Below are positions 51,968-61,165 of a DNA stretch of 64,000 nt, piece by piece (the first letter of the stretch is position 1; each line of letters starts with the position of its first letter). The translations under genes and the position numbers were made by a program. Below the pieces are notes generated by a model. The model worked only from the letters and a program-made list of their open reading frames with translations, was not told where the DNA came from and ran no database searches. Origin of the DNA: Pseudomonas bananamidigenes (GTDB lineage: Bacteria; Pseudomonadota; Gammaproteobacteria; Pseudomonadales; Pseudomonadaceae); the NCBI RefSeq assembly GCF_001679645.1, contig NZ_LRUN01000010.1, forward strand, positions 1-64,000. The letters run 5' to 3'.

Positions 51968-53182
51968 TCACTCAGAGGTTGCGTTTGTTTCGCCGTTTTC
52001 CTGGAGCGGCAGACAAACGCGAAACAGGGCGCCTTCGTTGATCTTGCTTTCGACGACGATGGAGCCGCCATGGGCGGCGACGATCTGCTCGGAAATGAAC
52101 AGACCCAGCCCGAGACCGGCGACCACCGTCTTGGCGGAGACCCGTTCGAACTGTTGAAAAATGCGTTTCTGGTTCTCTTCGCTGATGCCGATGCCCCGAT
52201 CCGCGACTTCCACCCGAGCCTCATTGCCTTCACGATAAACCCGGACCTGGATCGGACTCTTGCCGCCATAACGCAAGGCGTTGGTCAGCAGATTCGTGAC
52301 CACCTGCTCGATACGAAACTCGTCCCAGTGCCCTTCTACCGGGCCGTCCGCAGTGAAGCTGACCTCGGTTTCGGCCGCTTCGATCTGCTGGGCGAAGTTT
52401 TGCAGCAGATTGTCCACCAGTTGCACGAGATCGAACCGGTTCGGGCGGATCGACAGTTTGCCGGTACGGATCCGCGACACGTCGAGCATGTCCTCGATCA
52501 GACGGATCAGGCTCTTGATCTGCCGCTCGTCGCGGTCGACCATGGCGTGCATCTTGTCGAGGGTGAACGCGGCGGCGTTATCACGGGCCAGATGCATTTT
52601 GCGCAACTGGGTCTCGAGAATAAGGCCGTTGAGCGGCGTGCGCACTTCATGGGCGACGATCGACATGAAATCGTCCCGCATGCGCACCGCCTGCTCCAGT
52701 TCGCCCTGGGTGCTCTGCAACTGTTGAAGCAATGCCTCCTGTTCGCGGCGACTCTGCTCCAGTGCTTCCACCTGTTGTTTCATCGCCTTGCTGTGGCGAT
52801 AGAGATCGACAAACACATTGACCTTGCTCTTCACCGCATGGATATCGAGCGGTTTGTGCAGGAAGTCCACCGCCCCGCTTTCATAGCCCTTGAACGCGTA
52901 GTTCAGTTCACGACCGGCGGCACTGACGAAGATGATCGGGATGTTCTTGGTTTTCTCGGTGCCGCGCATCAGTTCGGCCAGCTCGAAGCCGTTCATGCCG
53001 GGCATCTGGACATCGAGGATGGCCATGGCGAATTCATGTTGCAGCAGCAGCGACAGCGCCTCGTCCGCCGACAGCGCTTTGTACACGGTGCGATCTTCAC
53101 GTTTGATCAGTGCCTCGAGCGCCAGCAGGTTCTCGGGCAGATCGTCGACGATCAGCAGTTTTGCCTGGATATTACTCAGCAT
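51968..53182 (-). CDS. REC-HisKA-HATPase hybrid kinase (404 aa)
   Basis: Soluble kinase with an N-terminal receiver (Asp57 in AILDVQMPG, Lys110), a linker coiled coil (about 130-170), HisKA with His178 (SIVAHEVRTPLNG) and HATPase (NLLTNALRYGG, GLGLGLFISEQ). The start overlaps the CheB stop by 7 nt. The arrangement is like kinases that read phosphorylation from another kinase through the N-terminal receiver. Confidence 0.9.
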   Translation of the reverse strand: MLSNIQAKLLIVDDLPENLLALEALIKREDRTVYKALSADEALSLLLQHEFAMAILDVQMPGMNGFELAELMRGTEKTKNIPIIFVSAAGRELNYAFKGYESGAVDFLHKPLDIHAVKSKVNVFVDLYRHSKAMKQQVEALEQSRREQEALLQQLQSTQGELEQAVRMRDDFMSIVAHEVRTPLNGLILETQLRKMHLARDNAAAFTLDKMHAMVDRDERQIKSLIRLIEDMLDVSRIRTGKLSIRPNRFDLVQLVDNLLQNFAQQIEAAETEVSFTADGPVEGHWDEFRIEQVVTNLLTNALRYGGKSPIQVRVYREGNEARVEVADRGIGISEENQKRIFQQFERVSAKTVVAGLGLGLFISEQIVAAHGGSIVVESKINEGALFRVCLPLQENGETNATSE

Positions 53183-53769
53183 GCGATTCGTTCCAGCTCG
53201 ACAAGCAGACGGCCGATGCCGTGGATGGGAAGTATGTGGTCCGGTTGGTGAATCTTCAGTGCAGCCTCGGGCATGGTCGCCACCAGGGCGTCTTGCGGAT
53301 CCTGGACGATGGTCAGCCCGCCGTGGCGTTTGACCTGCGCCAGGCCTCGCGCACCGTCGTGGTTGGCCCCGGTCAGCAACACGGCAGCCAGCGCTTCGCC
53401 GTAGGCATCGGCGGCGGACTCGAACAGGAAATCGATCGACGGCCGCGAATGATGCAGTCGGTCTTCCAGACTCAGCGACAGGCTGCGGTCCTGCTCCACC
53501 GACAAGTGGTAACCGGGTGCGGCGAAATACACCGTGCCGGGCTTGATGTCCTGCTTGTCCATGGCCTCAGTGACTGGCAGCGCCAACCGCCGGGCAAACA
53601 CCTCGGCCAGCTGGCTGCGTCGTTCTTCCGGCAGGTGCAGCACGATAATGATCGGCAGACCGAAGCCTGCCCGCAGTGCACCGAGCATCGTCATCAAGGC
53701 TTCGACACCACCGGCCGAGGCTCCGACCACAATCGCCTCGACCTTGGGCAGATCCACTGCACCGTTCAT
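53176..53769 (-). CDS. Receiver-less CheB methylesterase (197 aa)
   Basis: Catalytic domain only of the CheB family (removes glutamyl methyl esters). Ser18 in VVGASAGG, His45 in IIIVLHLPEER and Asp in LLTGANHDGARGL form the expected triad. The usual N-terminal receiver is absent. The ATG at 53769 overlaps the CheR stop by 4 nt (ATGA). No chemoreceptor gene is in the window, so the substrate is unclear. The frame open to 53877 is a CheR overlap and is not used. Confidence 0.9.
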   Translation of the reverse strand: MNGAVDLPKVEAIVVGASAGGVEALMTMLGALRAGFGLPIIIVLHLPEERRSQLAEVFARRLALPVTEAMDKQDIKPGTVYFAAPGYHLSVEQDRSLSLSLEDRLHHSRPSIDFLFESAADAYGEALAAVLLTGANHDGARGLAQVKRHGGLTIVQDPQDALVATMPEAALKIHQPDHILPIHGIGRLLVELERIAC

Positions 53770-54599
53770 GATTTGCGGTAGATCCGTTCTTGTTTCACCA
53801 GAGGTTCGAACTGGTTGGAATAGCCGGAGAAATCCAGCGTTTCCTTGCTGCCCAGCACCAGAAAACCACGGTGACACAACGATTCATGGAACAGCCCGAA
53901 CGCACGATCCTGAAGTTTTTTGTTGAAATAAATCAATACGTTACGACATGAAATTAATTGAGTTTCGGAGAATACGCTATCCGTCGCCAGGCTGTGATCG
54001 GCAAACGTCACGTTCTCGCACAGGCTCTTGTCGAAAATCGCGTAACCATAGGCCGCCGTGTAGTAGTCCGCGAACGAACGCTGGCCGCCGGCCTGCTGGT
54101 AGTTGGCGGTATAGGCACGCACGTTCTCCATCGAGAAGATGCCCTGCTTGGCCTTCTCCAGCGAGCGCGGGTTGATGTCGGTGGCGTAGATGATCGTGCG
54201 ATCGAGCAGACCTTCTTCGCGCAACAGGATCGCCATCGAATAGACCTCCTCGCCGGTGCTGCAGCCGGCGATCCAGATCTTGATCGACGGATAGGTCTTG
54301 AGCAGCGGCACCACTTCCTGACGGATCGCCAGAAAGTGCGACGGATCTCGGAACATCTCACTGACCGGAATCGTCAGCAGTTGCAGCAGTTGCATGAAGG
54401 CGGTCGGATCATGCAGGACCTTCTCCTGCAACGCCGAGATGGTCGCGCATTCGAACTGGCTCAGCGCATGTTGCACCCGGCGCTTGATGGAGGCGCCGGA
54501 ATAGTCTCGAAAGTCATAGCTGTATTTGAGGTAGATGGCCTCGATCAGCAAGCGCAATTCGATTTCACTGTTTCGTTCGGCTGGATAACTGCGTTCCAC
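53766..54599 (-). CDS. CheR-type methyltransferase (277 aa)
   Basis: SAM-dependent glutamate O-methyltransferase of the CheR family. N-terminal helical domain (about 10-80, with YDFRDYSGASIKRRV), SAM-binding WIAGCSTGEEVYS, then IIYATDINPRSLEKAK and LISCRNVLIYFNKKLQ. I start at GTG 54599, which overlaps the kinase stop by 1 nt (TAGTG) and has GGA 9 nt upstream; the earlier GTG at 54626 has none. Pairs with the downstream CheB. No TPR or PAS domains are attached. Confidence 0.9.
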   Translation of the reverse strand: MERSYPAERNSEIELRLLIEAIYLKYSYDFRDYSGASIKRRVQHALSQFECATISALQEKVLHDPTAFMQLLQLLTIPVSEMFRDPSHFLAIRQEVVPLLKTYPSIKIWIAGCSTGEEVYSMAILLREEGLLDRTIIYATDINPRSLEKAKQGIFSMENVRAYTANYQQAGGQRSFADYYTAAYGYAIFDKSLCENVTFADHSLATDSVFSETQLISCRNVLIYFNKKLQDRAFGLFHESLCHRGFLVLGSKETLDFSGYSNQFEPLVKQERIYRKS

Positions 54600-57500
54600 T
54601 AAATGCGTTCCATCTTCGGCAACCACACGCGAATCAGCGAGAACAGGCGATCCAGGTCGATGGGCTTGGCCAGGTAATCATTGGCGCCCGCCTGCAGGCA
54701 GCGCTCCTGATCGTCCTTCATGGCCTTGGCTGTCACCGCGATGATCGGCAGCTTGCGCCAGCGCGGATCCTTGCGGATTTCCATGGTGGCTTCAAAACCA
54801 TCCATTTCCGGCATCATCACGTCCATCAGCACCAGATCGATGTCCTCGACTTCATTCAGTTTTTCAATCGCTTCACGGCCGTTACGACCGATCACCACGA
54901 CTGCGCCCTTGGTTTCCAGCGCACTGGTCAGGGCGAAGATGTTACGTACATCGTCGTCCACCAGCAGCACCTTGCGGCCTTCGAAGACCTTGTCGCGGCT
55001 GCGGGCGGTCTTGAGCATCTTCTGCCGCTCATGGGACAACTGCGATTCGACTTTGTGCAGAAACAGTGTCACCTCGTCCAGCAAGCGCTCCGGCGAGCGC
55101 GCGCCCTTGATGATGATCGAACGCGAATACTTGCGCAGATCCGCCTCTTCGTCGCGGGTCAGGTTGCGCCCGGTATAGACGATCACCGGCGGGAACGAGC
55201 AGATGTCCTCGGTAGACATGCGCTTGAGCAGATCGTTGCCAAGCATGTCCGGCAGCTTCAGGTCGATGACCATGCAATCGAAGATCGTCGTGCGCAGCAG
55301 CTCCAGCGCGTCCTGGGCCAGGCCGACAGCGGTGATTTCGATGTCGTCGTCGCCGATCAGCCGGGCGATGCTTTCCCGCTGCAAGTCATCGTCTTCGACC
55401 AGCAACACGCGCTTGACCTTCTGGGTCAGCTTGGCTTCAAGACGCGCAAACACATCCTTGAGCTCTTCGCGGGTGGTCGGTTTCACCGCGTAACCGATGG
55501 CCCCCATGTGCATGGCCGCTTCGACGCGGTCTTCCACGGAAATCACGTGCACCGGAATGTGCCGGGTTTCGGCGTGCTCCTTCAAACGCTGCAGGACGGT
55601 CAGCCCGGAGTGATCCGGCAGGCGCATGTCCAGCAGAATCGCATCCGGGCCGAAGTCTTTCGCCAGGTCGTAACCTTCATCGGCGCCGTGGGCCACCAGG
55701 CACTGGTAACCCAGCTCATGGGCCAGGTCGTACAGGATATGAGCGAAGTTCGGCTCGTCTTCCACCACCAGAATGCAGCGAGTATCGAATGGCGCCTTGT
55801 TACGGTCGTCGTTGAAACGCGGGATTTCAACGGACGCCAGCGGCGAGACGTCCGGATTCGGTGCGGCCACCGGCGCGGGCGGTGCCAGCGCCAGCGGTGC
55901 AACCGCCTTTTCGGCCCCTTCGCTGTAGTGCTGCGGCAATACCAGGGTAAACACGCTGCCCTGCCCCGGTGCGCTGCTGACACTGATCGAACCACCCAGC
56001 AACGTCGCCAGGTCCCGGGAAATCGACAGTCCCAATCCGGTCCCGCCGTACTTGCGGTTGGTGGTGCCGTCGGCCTGACGGAACGCCTCGAAAATGCTTT
56101 CCTGCTGATCCGCCGCGATGCCGATCCCCGAATCGCGCACGATAAAGGCGATGCGCTCGTCCGGCTGGCCGGCGATGGTCAGGCTGACTTTGCCGTGCTC
56201 GGTGAATTTCACGGCGTTGGACAGCAGATTCTTGATCACCTGCTCCAGGCGCTGACGGTCGGTGAACAGCGTCATCGGCGCATCGGGCTGCAATTCAACG
56301 TCGAACGCCAGTTGCTTGTCTGCCGCCAACGGTTCGAACACGCTGCGCAGGCTGTCGGCCAGACGTGCCACGCTGGTGTTTTCCGGAACCACTTCCAGCT
56401 TGCCGGCTTCGACCTTGGAAATATCGAGAATGTCGTTGATCAGGTTGAGCAGATCGTTGCCGGCGGAGTAGATCGATTCGGCGAACTTCACCTGTTCGGC
56501 ACTGAGATTTTCCTGCGGGTTTTCCGCCAGCAGCTTGGCCAGGATCAGCGAACTGTTCAGCGGCGTGCGCAGTTCGTGAGACATGTTGGCCAGGAATTCA
56601 GATTTGTATTTGCTCGAACGCTGCAATTCTTCGGCGCGTTCTTCCAGCTGCACCTGGGCCTGATTGAGCTCAGTGTTTTTGCGGTCCATGGCATCGCGTT
56701 GCTCAGCCAGGGTCAGCGCCTGTTCAGCCAGTTGCTCGTTGGTCTGCTCCAGCTCTACTTGCTGGGTTTCCAGATGCGCCTGGGACTCCTTGAGAATCCG
56801 CGACTGTTCTTCCAGCTCTTCGTTGGCGGTTTTCAGCTCTTCCTGCTGTACCTGCAACTCTTCGTTCAACTGCTGGGTCTCGGCCAGCACTTCCTGCAGA
56901 CGCTGGCGATAACGCGCGGCCTCGATGGACGTGCCGATGTTGCCGGCAATCAGTTCCAGCAGCGCCACATCACGTTCGGTCAGCGGACGCAGGAAGCCCA
57001 GTTCGATCACACCGTTGACCCGGTCGTCATCGCTGGTCGGCACCACCAGCACACTGTGCGGCAAGCCTTCGCCCAGGCCGGAACTGACCTTGAAATAATC
57101 GGCCGGCACCGAATCCAGACGAATCAGCCGCGCCTGCTGCGCCGCCTGTCCGACAATGCCTTCGTCGCTATAGAGGGAGTGTTCCTGCTGTTCCTGCTCC
57201 CGTGAGAAACCGTAAGTCGCCACACGCTTCAGGCCGCCATGTTCTTCGCGCACGTACAACGCCGCCACGGCAGTGCCCAGGTATTGCGCACAAAATTGCA
57301 GGATATTGCGCCCCAACAGATTGAGCGTCAGTTGCCCCAGCACCTGCTCGGCCAACTCCGTCTGGCCGGTGCGTAACCAGGCCTGCTGCTCCAGGCGTTC
57401 GGCGCTGGCCTGCTGTGCAGCCAGATTGGCACCATAGCTGCTGGAAAGACTGAGCAGATCGCGACGGCCGATATAGGCCAGCAAACCGCTGATGCCGGCA

Positions 57501-58084
57501 ATGAACAACAGGTACAGACTGATGCTCCAGATCGTGGTCCGGCGCACATCTTCGTTACGGGTGGTGCGTAACGTCTGCTCGGTGTCGATCACGTCTTCGA
57601 ATTGCTTGCGGATTTCATCGGTCAGGCGCTTGCCGCGACCGGCCTTGACTGCACCCTTGTAGTCACCGCTGGCGCGTTGCAGGTCAATCATCGATTGCGC
57701 GTAGGTCGCCCACTCGGTCTGCAGGGCTTGCAGACGACGCAGGCGGTCGGTCTGAACCGGGTTGTCGGCCGTCAGCTCCAGCAAGGTGTTGAGTGCCACG
57801 GCGATACGCGGTTTGGCGGTTTCATAGGGATCGAGGAAATGTTCGTCGCCGCTGAGCAGGAAACCGCGCATGCCGGTTTCCAGATCGACCGTGAGTTTCA
57901 CCGCTTCGTTGGCGTTATTGATGACGCGGTCGGTGTGCTCCACCCACTGGATCGTCGACAACAGATAAGTGATCAATGAAACAAAAAATACGGCACTGAC
58001 GACGCCGACGCCCAAGGGCAGACTGACGTTACGGCTCAGGAGTTTGCGAAAGCGTTGCTCATCAACCGAAGACGGAGTGGACAT
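54599..58084 (-). CDS. CHASE3-GAF hybrid kinase with three receivers (1161 aa)
   Basis: Large membrane sensor kinase. TM1 about 25-45, CHASE3-type periplasmic helical domain about 46-180 (ETGMRGFLLSGDEHFLDPY), TM2 about 186-206, GAF about 245-390, a long coiled coil about 395-490, HisKA with His503 (NMSHELRTPLN), HATPase (NLLSNAVKFTE, GTGLGLSISRDL), a Pro/Ala-rich linker 725-760, then receivers REC1 (Asp819), REC2 (Asp941) and REC3 (Asp1088, Lys1140). REC2 has IIIKGA in the Lys region. The ATG at 58084 has AAGG upstream. First gene of the minus-strand operon. Signal unknown. Confidence 0.92.
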   Translation of the reverse strand: MSTPSSVDEQRFRKLLSRNVSLPLGVGVVSAVFFVSLITYLLSTIQWVEHTDRVINNANEAVKLTVDLETGMRGFLLSGDEHFLDPYETAKPRIAVALNTLLELTADNPVQTDRLRRLQALQTEWATYAQSMIDLQRASGDYKGAVKAGRGKRLTDEIRKQFEDVIDTEQTLRTTRNEDVRRTTIWSISLYLLFIAGISGLLAYIGRRDLLSLSSSYGANLAAQQASAERLEQQAWLRTGQTELAEQVLGQLTLNLLGRNILQFCAQYLGTAVAALYVREEHGGLKRVATYGFSREQEQQEHSLYSDEGIVGQAAQQARLIRLDSVPADYFKVSSGLGEGLPHSVLVVPTSDDDRVNGVIELGFLRPLTERDVALLELIAGNIGTSIEAARYRQRLQEVLAETQQLNEELQVQQEELKTANEELEEQSRILKESQAHLETQQVELEQTNEQLAEQALTLAEQRDAMDRKNTELNQAQVQLEERAEELQRSSKYKSEFLANMSHELRTPLNSSLILAKLLAENPQENLSAEQVKFAESIYSAGNDLLNLINDILDISKVEAGKLEVVPENTSVARLADSLRSVFEPLAADKQLAFDVELQPDAPMTLFTDRQRLEQVIKNLLSNAVKFTEHGKVSLTIAGQPDERIAFIVRDSGIGIAADQQESIFEAFRQADGTTNRKYGGTGLGLSISRDLATLLGGSISVSSAPGQGSVFTLVLPQHYSEGAEKAVAPLALAPPAPVAAPNPDVSPLASVEIPRFNDDRNKAPFDTRCILVVEDEPNFAHILYDLAHELGYQCLVAHGADEGYDLAKDFGPDAILLDMRLPDHSGLTVLQRLKEHAETRHIPVHVISVEDRVEAAMHMGAIGYAVKPTTREELKDVFARLEAKLTQKVKRVLLVEDDDLQRESIARLIGDDDIEITAVGLAQDALELLRTTIFDCMVIDLKLPDMLGNDLLKRMSTEDICSFPPVIVYTGRNLTRDEEADLRKYSRSIIIKGARSPERLLDEVTLFLHKVESQLSHERQKMLKTARSRDKVFEGRKVLLVDDDVRNIFALTSALETKGAVVVIGRNGREAIEKLNEVEDIDLVLMDVMMPEMDGFEATMEIRKDPRWRKLPIIAVTAKAMKDDQERCLQAGANDYLAKPIDLDRLFSLIRVWLPKMERI

Positions 58085-58155
58085 GTGGCAGCCTTGTCGA
58101 ACTGTCGAAAACCAGGGAGTTTGCCCCAAAACGGCGGCATGGATCCATTTTTCTC

Positions 58156-58171
58156 ACAGTGTTAGCACTGT
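58156..58171. promoter_or_regulatory. Perfect palindrome between divergent signalling genes
   Basis: ACAGTG-TTAG-CACTGT is a perfect 6+4+6 dyad, 72 nt before the large kinase start and 176 nt before the divergent receiver gene. It could be an operator for either promoter. No known regulator is assigned. Confidence 0.45.
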
Positions 58172-58347
58172 TTTCTCATATTTGCCTGCACCGAATTGCC
58201 AGCCAACGGGTATCCTGCCTGCCCGTCTGCCGCTGTTCTTTTTTGTATCCATTCGGGAACTTGTGGCCATGCGCCACTTACTCATGCAAGAGCCCGGCAA
58301 AATCCTTCGACCGGCGCCACCGCCCCCCTTTCTTGAGAGCCGCCACT

Positions 58348-58713
58348 ATGTCCACCGCCACACCCACCATCCTTGTAGTAGAAGACGACACCATTGTGCG
58401 CATGCTGATCGTCGACGTGCTGGAGGAACTGGACTTCGAGGTGCTGGAAGCTGACGGCAGCGAACAGGCCCTGGCGATCATTCAGGATGTGAATCAGCAC
58501 ATCGATCTGATGATGACCGACGTCGGGTTGCCGATCATGGATGGTCGTCAACTGGCCAGCGAAGCGCGCAACGTGCGTCCGGCCCTGCCGATTCTGTTCG
58601 CCAGCGGCTATGCCGAGACCATTGAAGTGCCGGCGGACATGCACGTGATCGGCAAACCCTTCTCGATCGATCAATTGCGCGACAAGGTGAAAAGCATTCT
58701 GAATCAACAGTGA
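58348..58713 (+). CDS. Single-domain response regulator (121 aa)
   Basis: CheY-like receiver without output domain. Acidic pair Glu12/Asp13, phospho-acceptor Asp58 (MMTDVGLPI), Lys in VIGKPFS. ATG 58348 with GAGAG 9 nt upstream; the frame to 58159 is not used. Divergent from the large kinase operon. It is similar in length and layout to the receiver at the operon's other end and to the kinase C-terminal receivers, so the two may act as shuttles (inference). Confidence 0.9.
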   Translation: MSTATPTILVVEDDTIVRMLIVDVLEELDFEVLEADGSEQALAIIQDVNQHIDLMMTDVGLPIMDGRQLASEARNVRPALPILFASGYAETIEVPADMHVIGKPFSIDQLRDKVKSILNQQ

Positions 58714-58727
58714 CACACCGCGTCTCA

Positions 58728-58771
58728 GCGCGGATTCACCCTCGGGATATGTTTTAATCCGCGCGTTTTTT
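58728..58771 (+). terminator. Intrinsic terminator after the single-domain regulator
   Basis: GCGCGGATT (58728-58736) pairs with AATCCGCGC (58756-58764), followed by six Ts at 58766-58771. It separates the regulator from the glycosyltransferase gene. Confidence 0.8.
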
Positions 58772-58805
58772 CTCTTCTCTCTCGTTCTTCAGGAAACACC
58801 TTTTC

Positions 58806-60095
58806 ATGAGTCAGCCCGCAACCAAAGTCCTCGTCATTGGTTACGTCTGGCCGGAACCCCGTTCGTCCGCGGCGAGCGGGCACGTCATGCAGATTCTCGA
58901 TACCTTTTTGCAGCAGGGCTGGGACATTACATTTGCCAGCCCTGCGGGCGTCGGCGAACATCCGGCCGATCTTGCCGAACTGGGCATCCGCACGGTTCCG
59001 ATCGAATTGAACAACAGCAGTTTCGATGTCTTTGTCAGCGAGCTGGCGCCGGATATCGTGCTGTTCGACCAGTTCATGATCGAAGAACAGTTCGGCTGGC
59101 GCGTGGAAAAGCACTGCCCCGATGCCCTGCGCGTTCTGGAAACTTCGGACTTGCAGAGCCTGCGCCACGCGCGTCATCAGCGCTTGAAAGATCGGCTGAA
59201 GGCCAGCGACGACGCGGATGACTTCCACCAACTGTTCGCGCCTGCACTGCGCGAAGAATTCGAACGGATGGCCGACACCGATCTGGCCAAACGCGAGATT
59301 GCCGCCCTCTACCGCTGCGATCTGAACCTGATGATTTCACCGGTGGAAATCGAGCTGCTGGTGCAGCAGTTCAACTTGCCGCGCCATTTATTGCACTGGT
59401 GTCCGTTGATGGTCGAACCACCAACCACGCCGGCGAAAGCCTATGAAGATCGCGCGCACTTTCTGAGCATCGGCAACTTCCGCCACGCCCCCAACTGGGA
59501 CGCGGTTCTATGGTTGAAGTCGACCGTCTGGCCGCTGATCCGCGAACAGCTGCCGAAAGCGCAACTGCATATCTACGGTGCCTACACGCCGCCCAAGGCC
59601 GCTGCGCTGCACAATGCCGCGCAGGGTTTTCACATCATGAACTGGGCCGAGGATGCATTGCAGGTCATGTCCGACGCGCGTGTCTGCCTGGCGCCCTTGC
59701 GCTTCGGCGCGGGAATCAAGGGCAAACTGATCGATGCCATGCTCTGCGGAACGCCGAGTGTCACCACGCCGATCGGCGCTGAAGGCATGCACACCGATCA
59801 GCCCTGGCCGGGCGCCATTTGTCGTACGGCGCAGGATCTGGCCAATGCCGCCGTCGAGCTGTATCGCGACGAGACCCGATGGCAGACAGCCCGGTCACAG
59901 GGGCAGGCGCTGCTCAGTCAGGTTTACCCACAGTCCGTCCATGGACCGGCATTGATCAACAGGTTGCAAGAGTGTCGCAACAATATTGTTCAACTAAGAC
60001 GTGACAACTTTATCGGCAGCATGTTGCGTCACCACGCTCACAAGAGCACGCAATACATGGCCCAATGGATTGAAGCCAAGAACCAGCACAAATAA
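58806..60095 (+). CDS. Glycosyltransferase, GT4-type (429 aa)
   Basis: GT-B fold glycosyltransferase. The N-terminal domain begins VLVIGYVWPEPRSSAASGHV. The donor-binding half contains FLSIGNFRHAPNWDAVLWL, QLHIYGAY, and the E-x7-E-like nucleotide-sugar region around CLAPLRFGAGIKGKLIDAMLCG with GIKGKL. No signal peptide or membrane segment. ATG 58806 with AGGA 10 nt upstream. Not in a polysaccharide cluster; acceptor unknown. Confidence 0.85.
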   Translation: MSQPATKVLVIGYVWPEPRSSAASGHVMQILDTFLQQGWDITFASPAGVGEHPADLAELGIRTVPIELNNSSFDVFVSELAPDIVLFDQFMIEEQFGWRVEKHCPDALRVLETSDLQSLRHARHQRLKDRLKASDDADDFHQLFAPALREEFERMADTDLAKREIAALYRCDLNLMISPVEIELLVQQFNLPRHLLHWCPLMVEPPTTPAKAYEDRAHFLSIGNFRHAPNWDAVLWLKSTVWPLIREQLPKAQLHIYGAYTPPKAAALHNAAQGFHIMNWAEDALQVMSDARVCLAPLRFGAGIKGKLIDAMLCGTPSVTTPIGAEGMHTDQPWPGAICRTAQDLANAAVELYRDETRWQTARSQGQALLSQVYPQSVHGPALINRLQECRNNIVQLRRDNFIGSMLRHHAHKSTQYMAQWIEAKNQHK

Positions 60096-60246
60096 CTTTC
60101 TTGAAACCTGAAAAAACAATAGCCAACAACTTGCATCAATCCCGGCATCGTCAATTCGGCTACCGGACTTTATAAACATCCTGCCCGCGCTGCCTGCATG
60201 TCTTATATGCGCAGCGCATTAGTCGAAACTTACGCAGGATGCACAC

Positions 60247-61089
60247 ATGAGCACCAATGACTGGATGGGTTCAACACCCGCCATTGATGTATTGTCGATT
60301 TCCGAACTGACCTTGCCGGGGACCCATAACGCCGGCAGTGACTGGCGCGCTTCGTATCCGTTTTTCGGCCCGCCGCGCCATTGGCTGGCCTGTCAGCACG
60401 ATACTTTCATCACCCAACTGAACCGTGGCTCCAGAGCGCTCGACATCCGCCTGACCTACGACGCCCAGGCGGAAGGCCCGGACAGGTTCGTCATGCATCA
60501 TAACGGCCACCGAAACTCTCGAACCCTTGGAAGACTGTTCAACGACGTCAATAAGTTCCTGGATAACAACCCGGACGAATTCATTGTTCTGGATTTTCAC
60601 AGTCTCGACGGGGACGACTTCGACTACGACTACTTCAATAAAATGATCATGCACTTTCTGGGTCACCGCCTTGTTCCTCGCCGGAACTTGTCCTTGAATC
60701 TGCGAGATCTCAAGCGACTCCACACACAACAACGTGTGTTCGCGGCCGCCAGATCACATTGGCAACTGGATCACACGGTATTTCACGAATCGATCAGTCA
60801 TCGATGGTCCGGCAACGGCATTACCAGTCAGGATGAATTGAGGCAGTTCATTGGCAGTGTCATGCAGAACCCGCCGGGGAGCTGGCGCCCCTGGTCATTG
60901 TCCGCCACCAGTTACACAGCCCTTGGCGGCCCCGTCGACATACACGACGAGTTGAACGAATGGTTCGACCTGGACAAAAGTGACTGGGCCTTGAAGTGCA
61001 ACATCATCAACGTCGACTTCATGGAAGAGTCGGACCTGGTGGAATTCTGCCGGATAGCCAGTTTGATGAAAGCCCGGCAACGCACTTGA
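60247..61089 (+). CDS. PI-PLC X-domain-like phospholipase (280 aa)
   Basis: Phosphatidylinositol-specific phospholipase C fold (TIM barrel). His27 in ELTLPGTHNAGS and His84/His85 in VMHHNGH stand where the two catalytic histidines of bacterial PI-PLC are found. RALDIRLTYD and DEFIVLDFHS are further barrel signatures. There is no signal peptide, so it is cytosolic or exported by a non-Sec route. ATG 60247 with AGGA 8 nt upstream. Neighbours are a glycosyltransferase and mtlR; no obvious linkage. Confidence 0.87.
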   Translation: MSTNDWMGSTPAIDVLSISELTLPGTHNAGSDWRASYPFFGPPRHWLACQHDTFITQLNRGSRALDIRLTYDAQAEGPDRFVMHHNGHRNSRTLGRLFNDVNKFLDNNPDEFIVLDFHSLDGDDFDYDYFNKMIMHFLGHRLVPRRNLSLNLRDLKRLHTQQRVFAAARSHWQLDHTVFHESISHRWSGNGITSQDELRQFIGSVMQNPPGSWRPWSLSATSYTALGGPVDIHDELNEWFDLDKSDWALKCNIINVDFMEESDLVEFCRIASLMKARQRT

Positions 61090-61165
61090 TGGCCTGCCTG
61101 AAGGCTGGCGCAACGCGCTTGCAAAGAGGCATGATCGCCGGGCGATAACAAAAAAGTGCCCAGCC

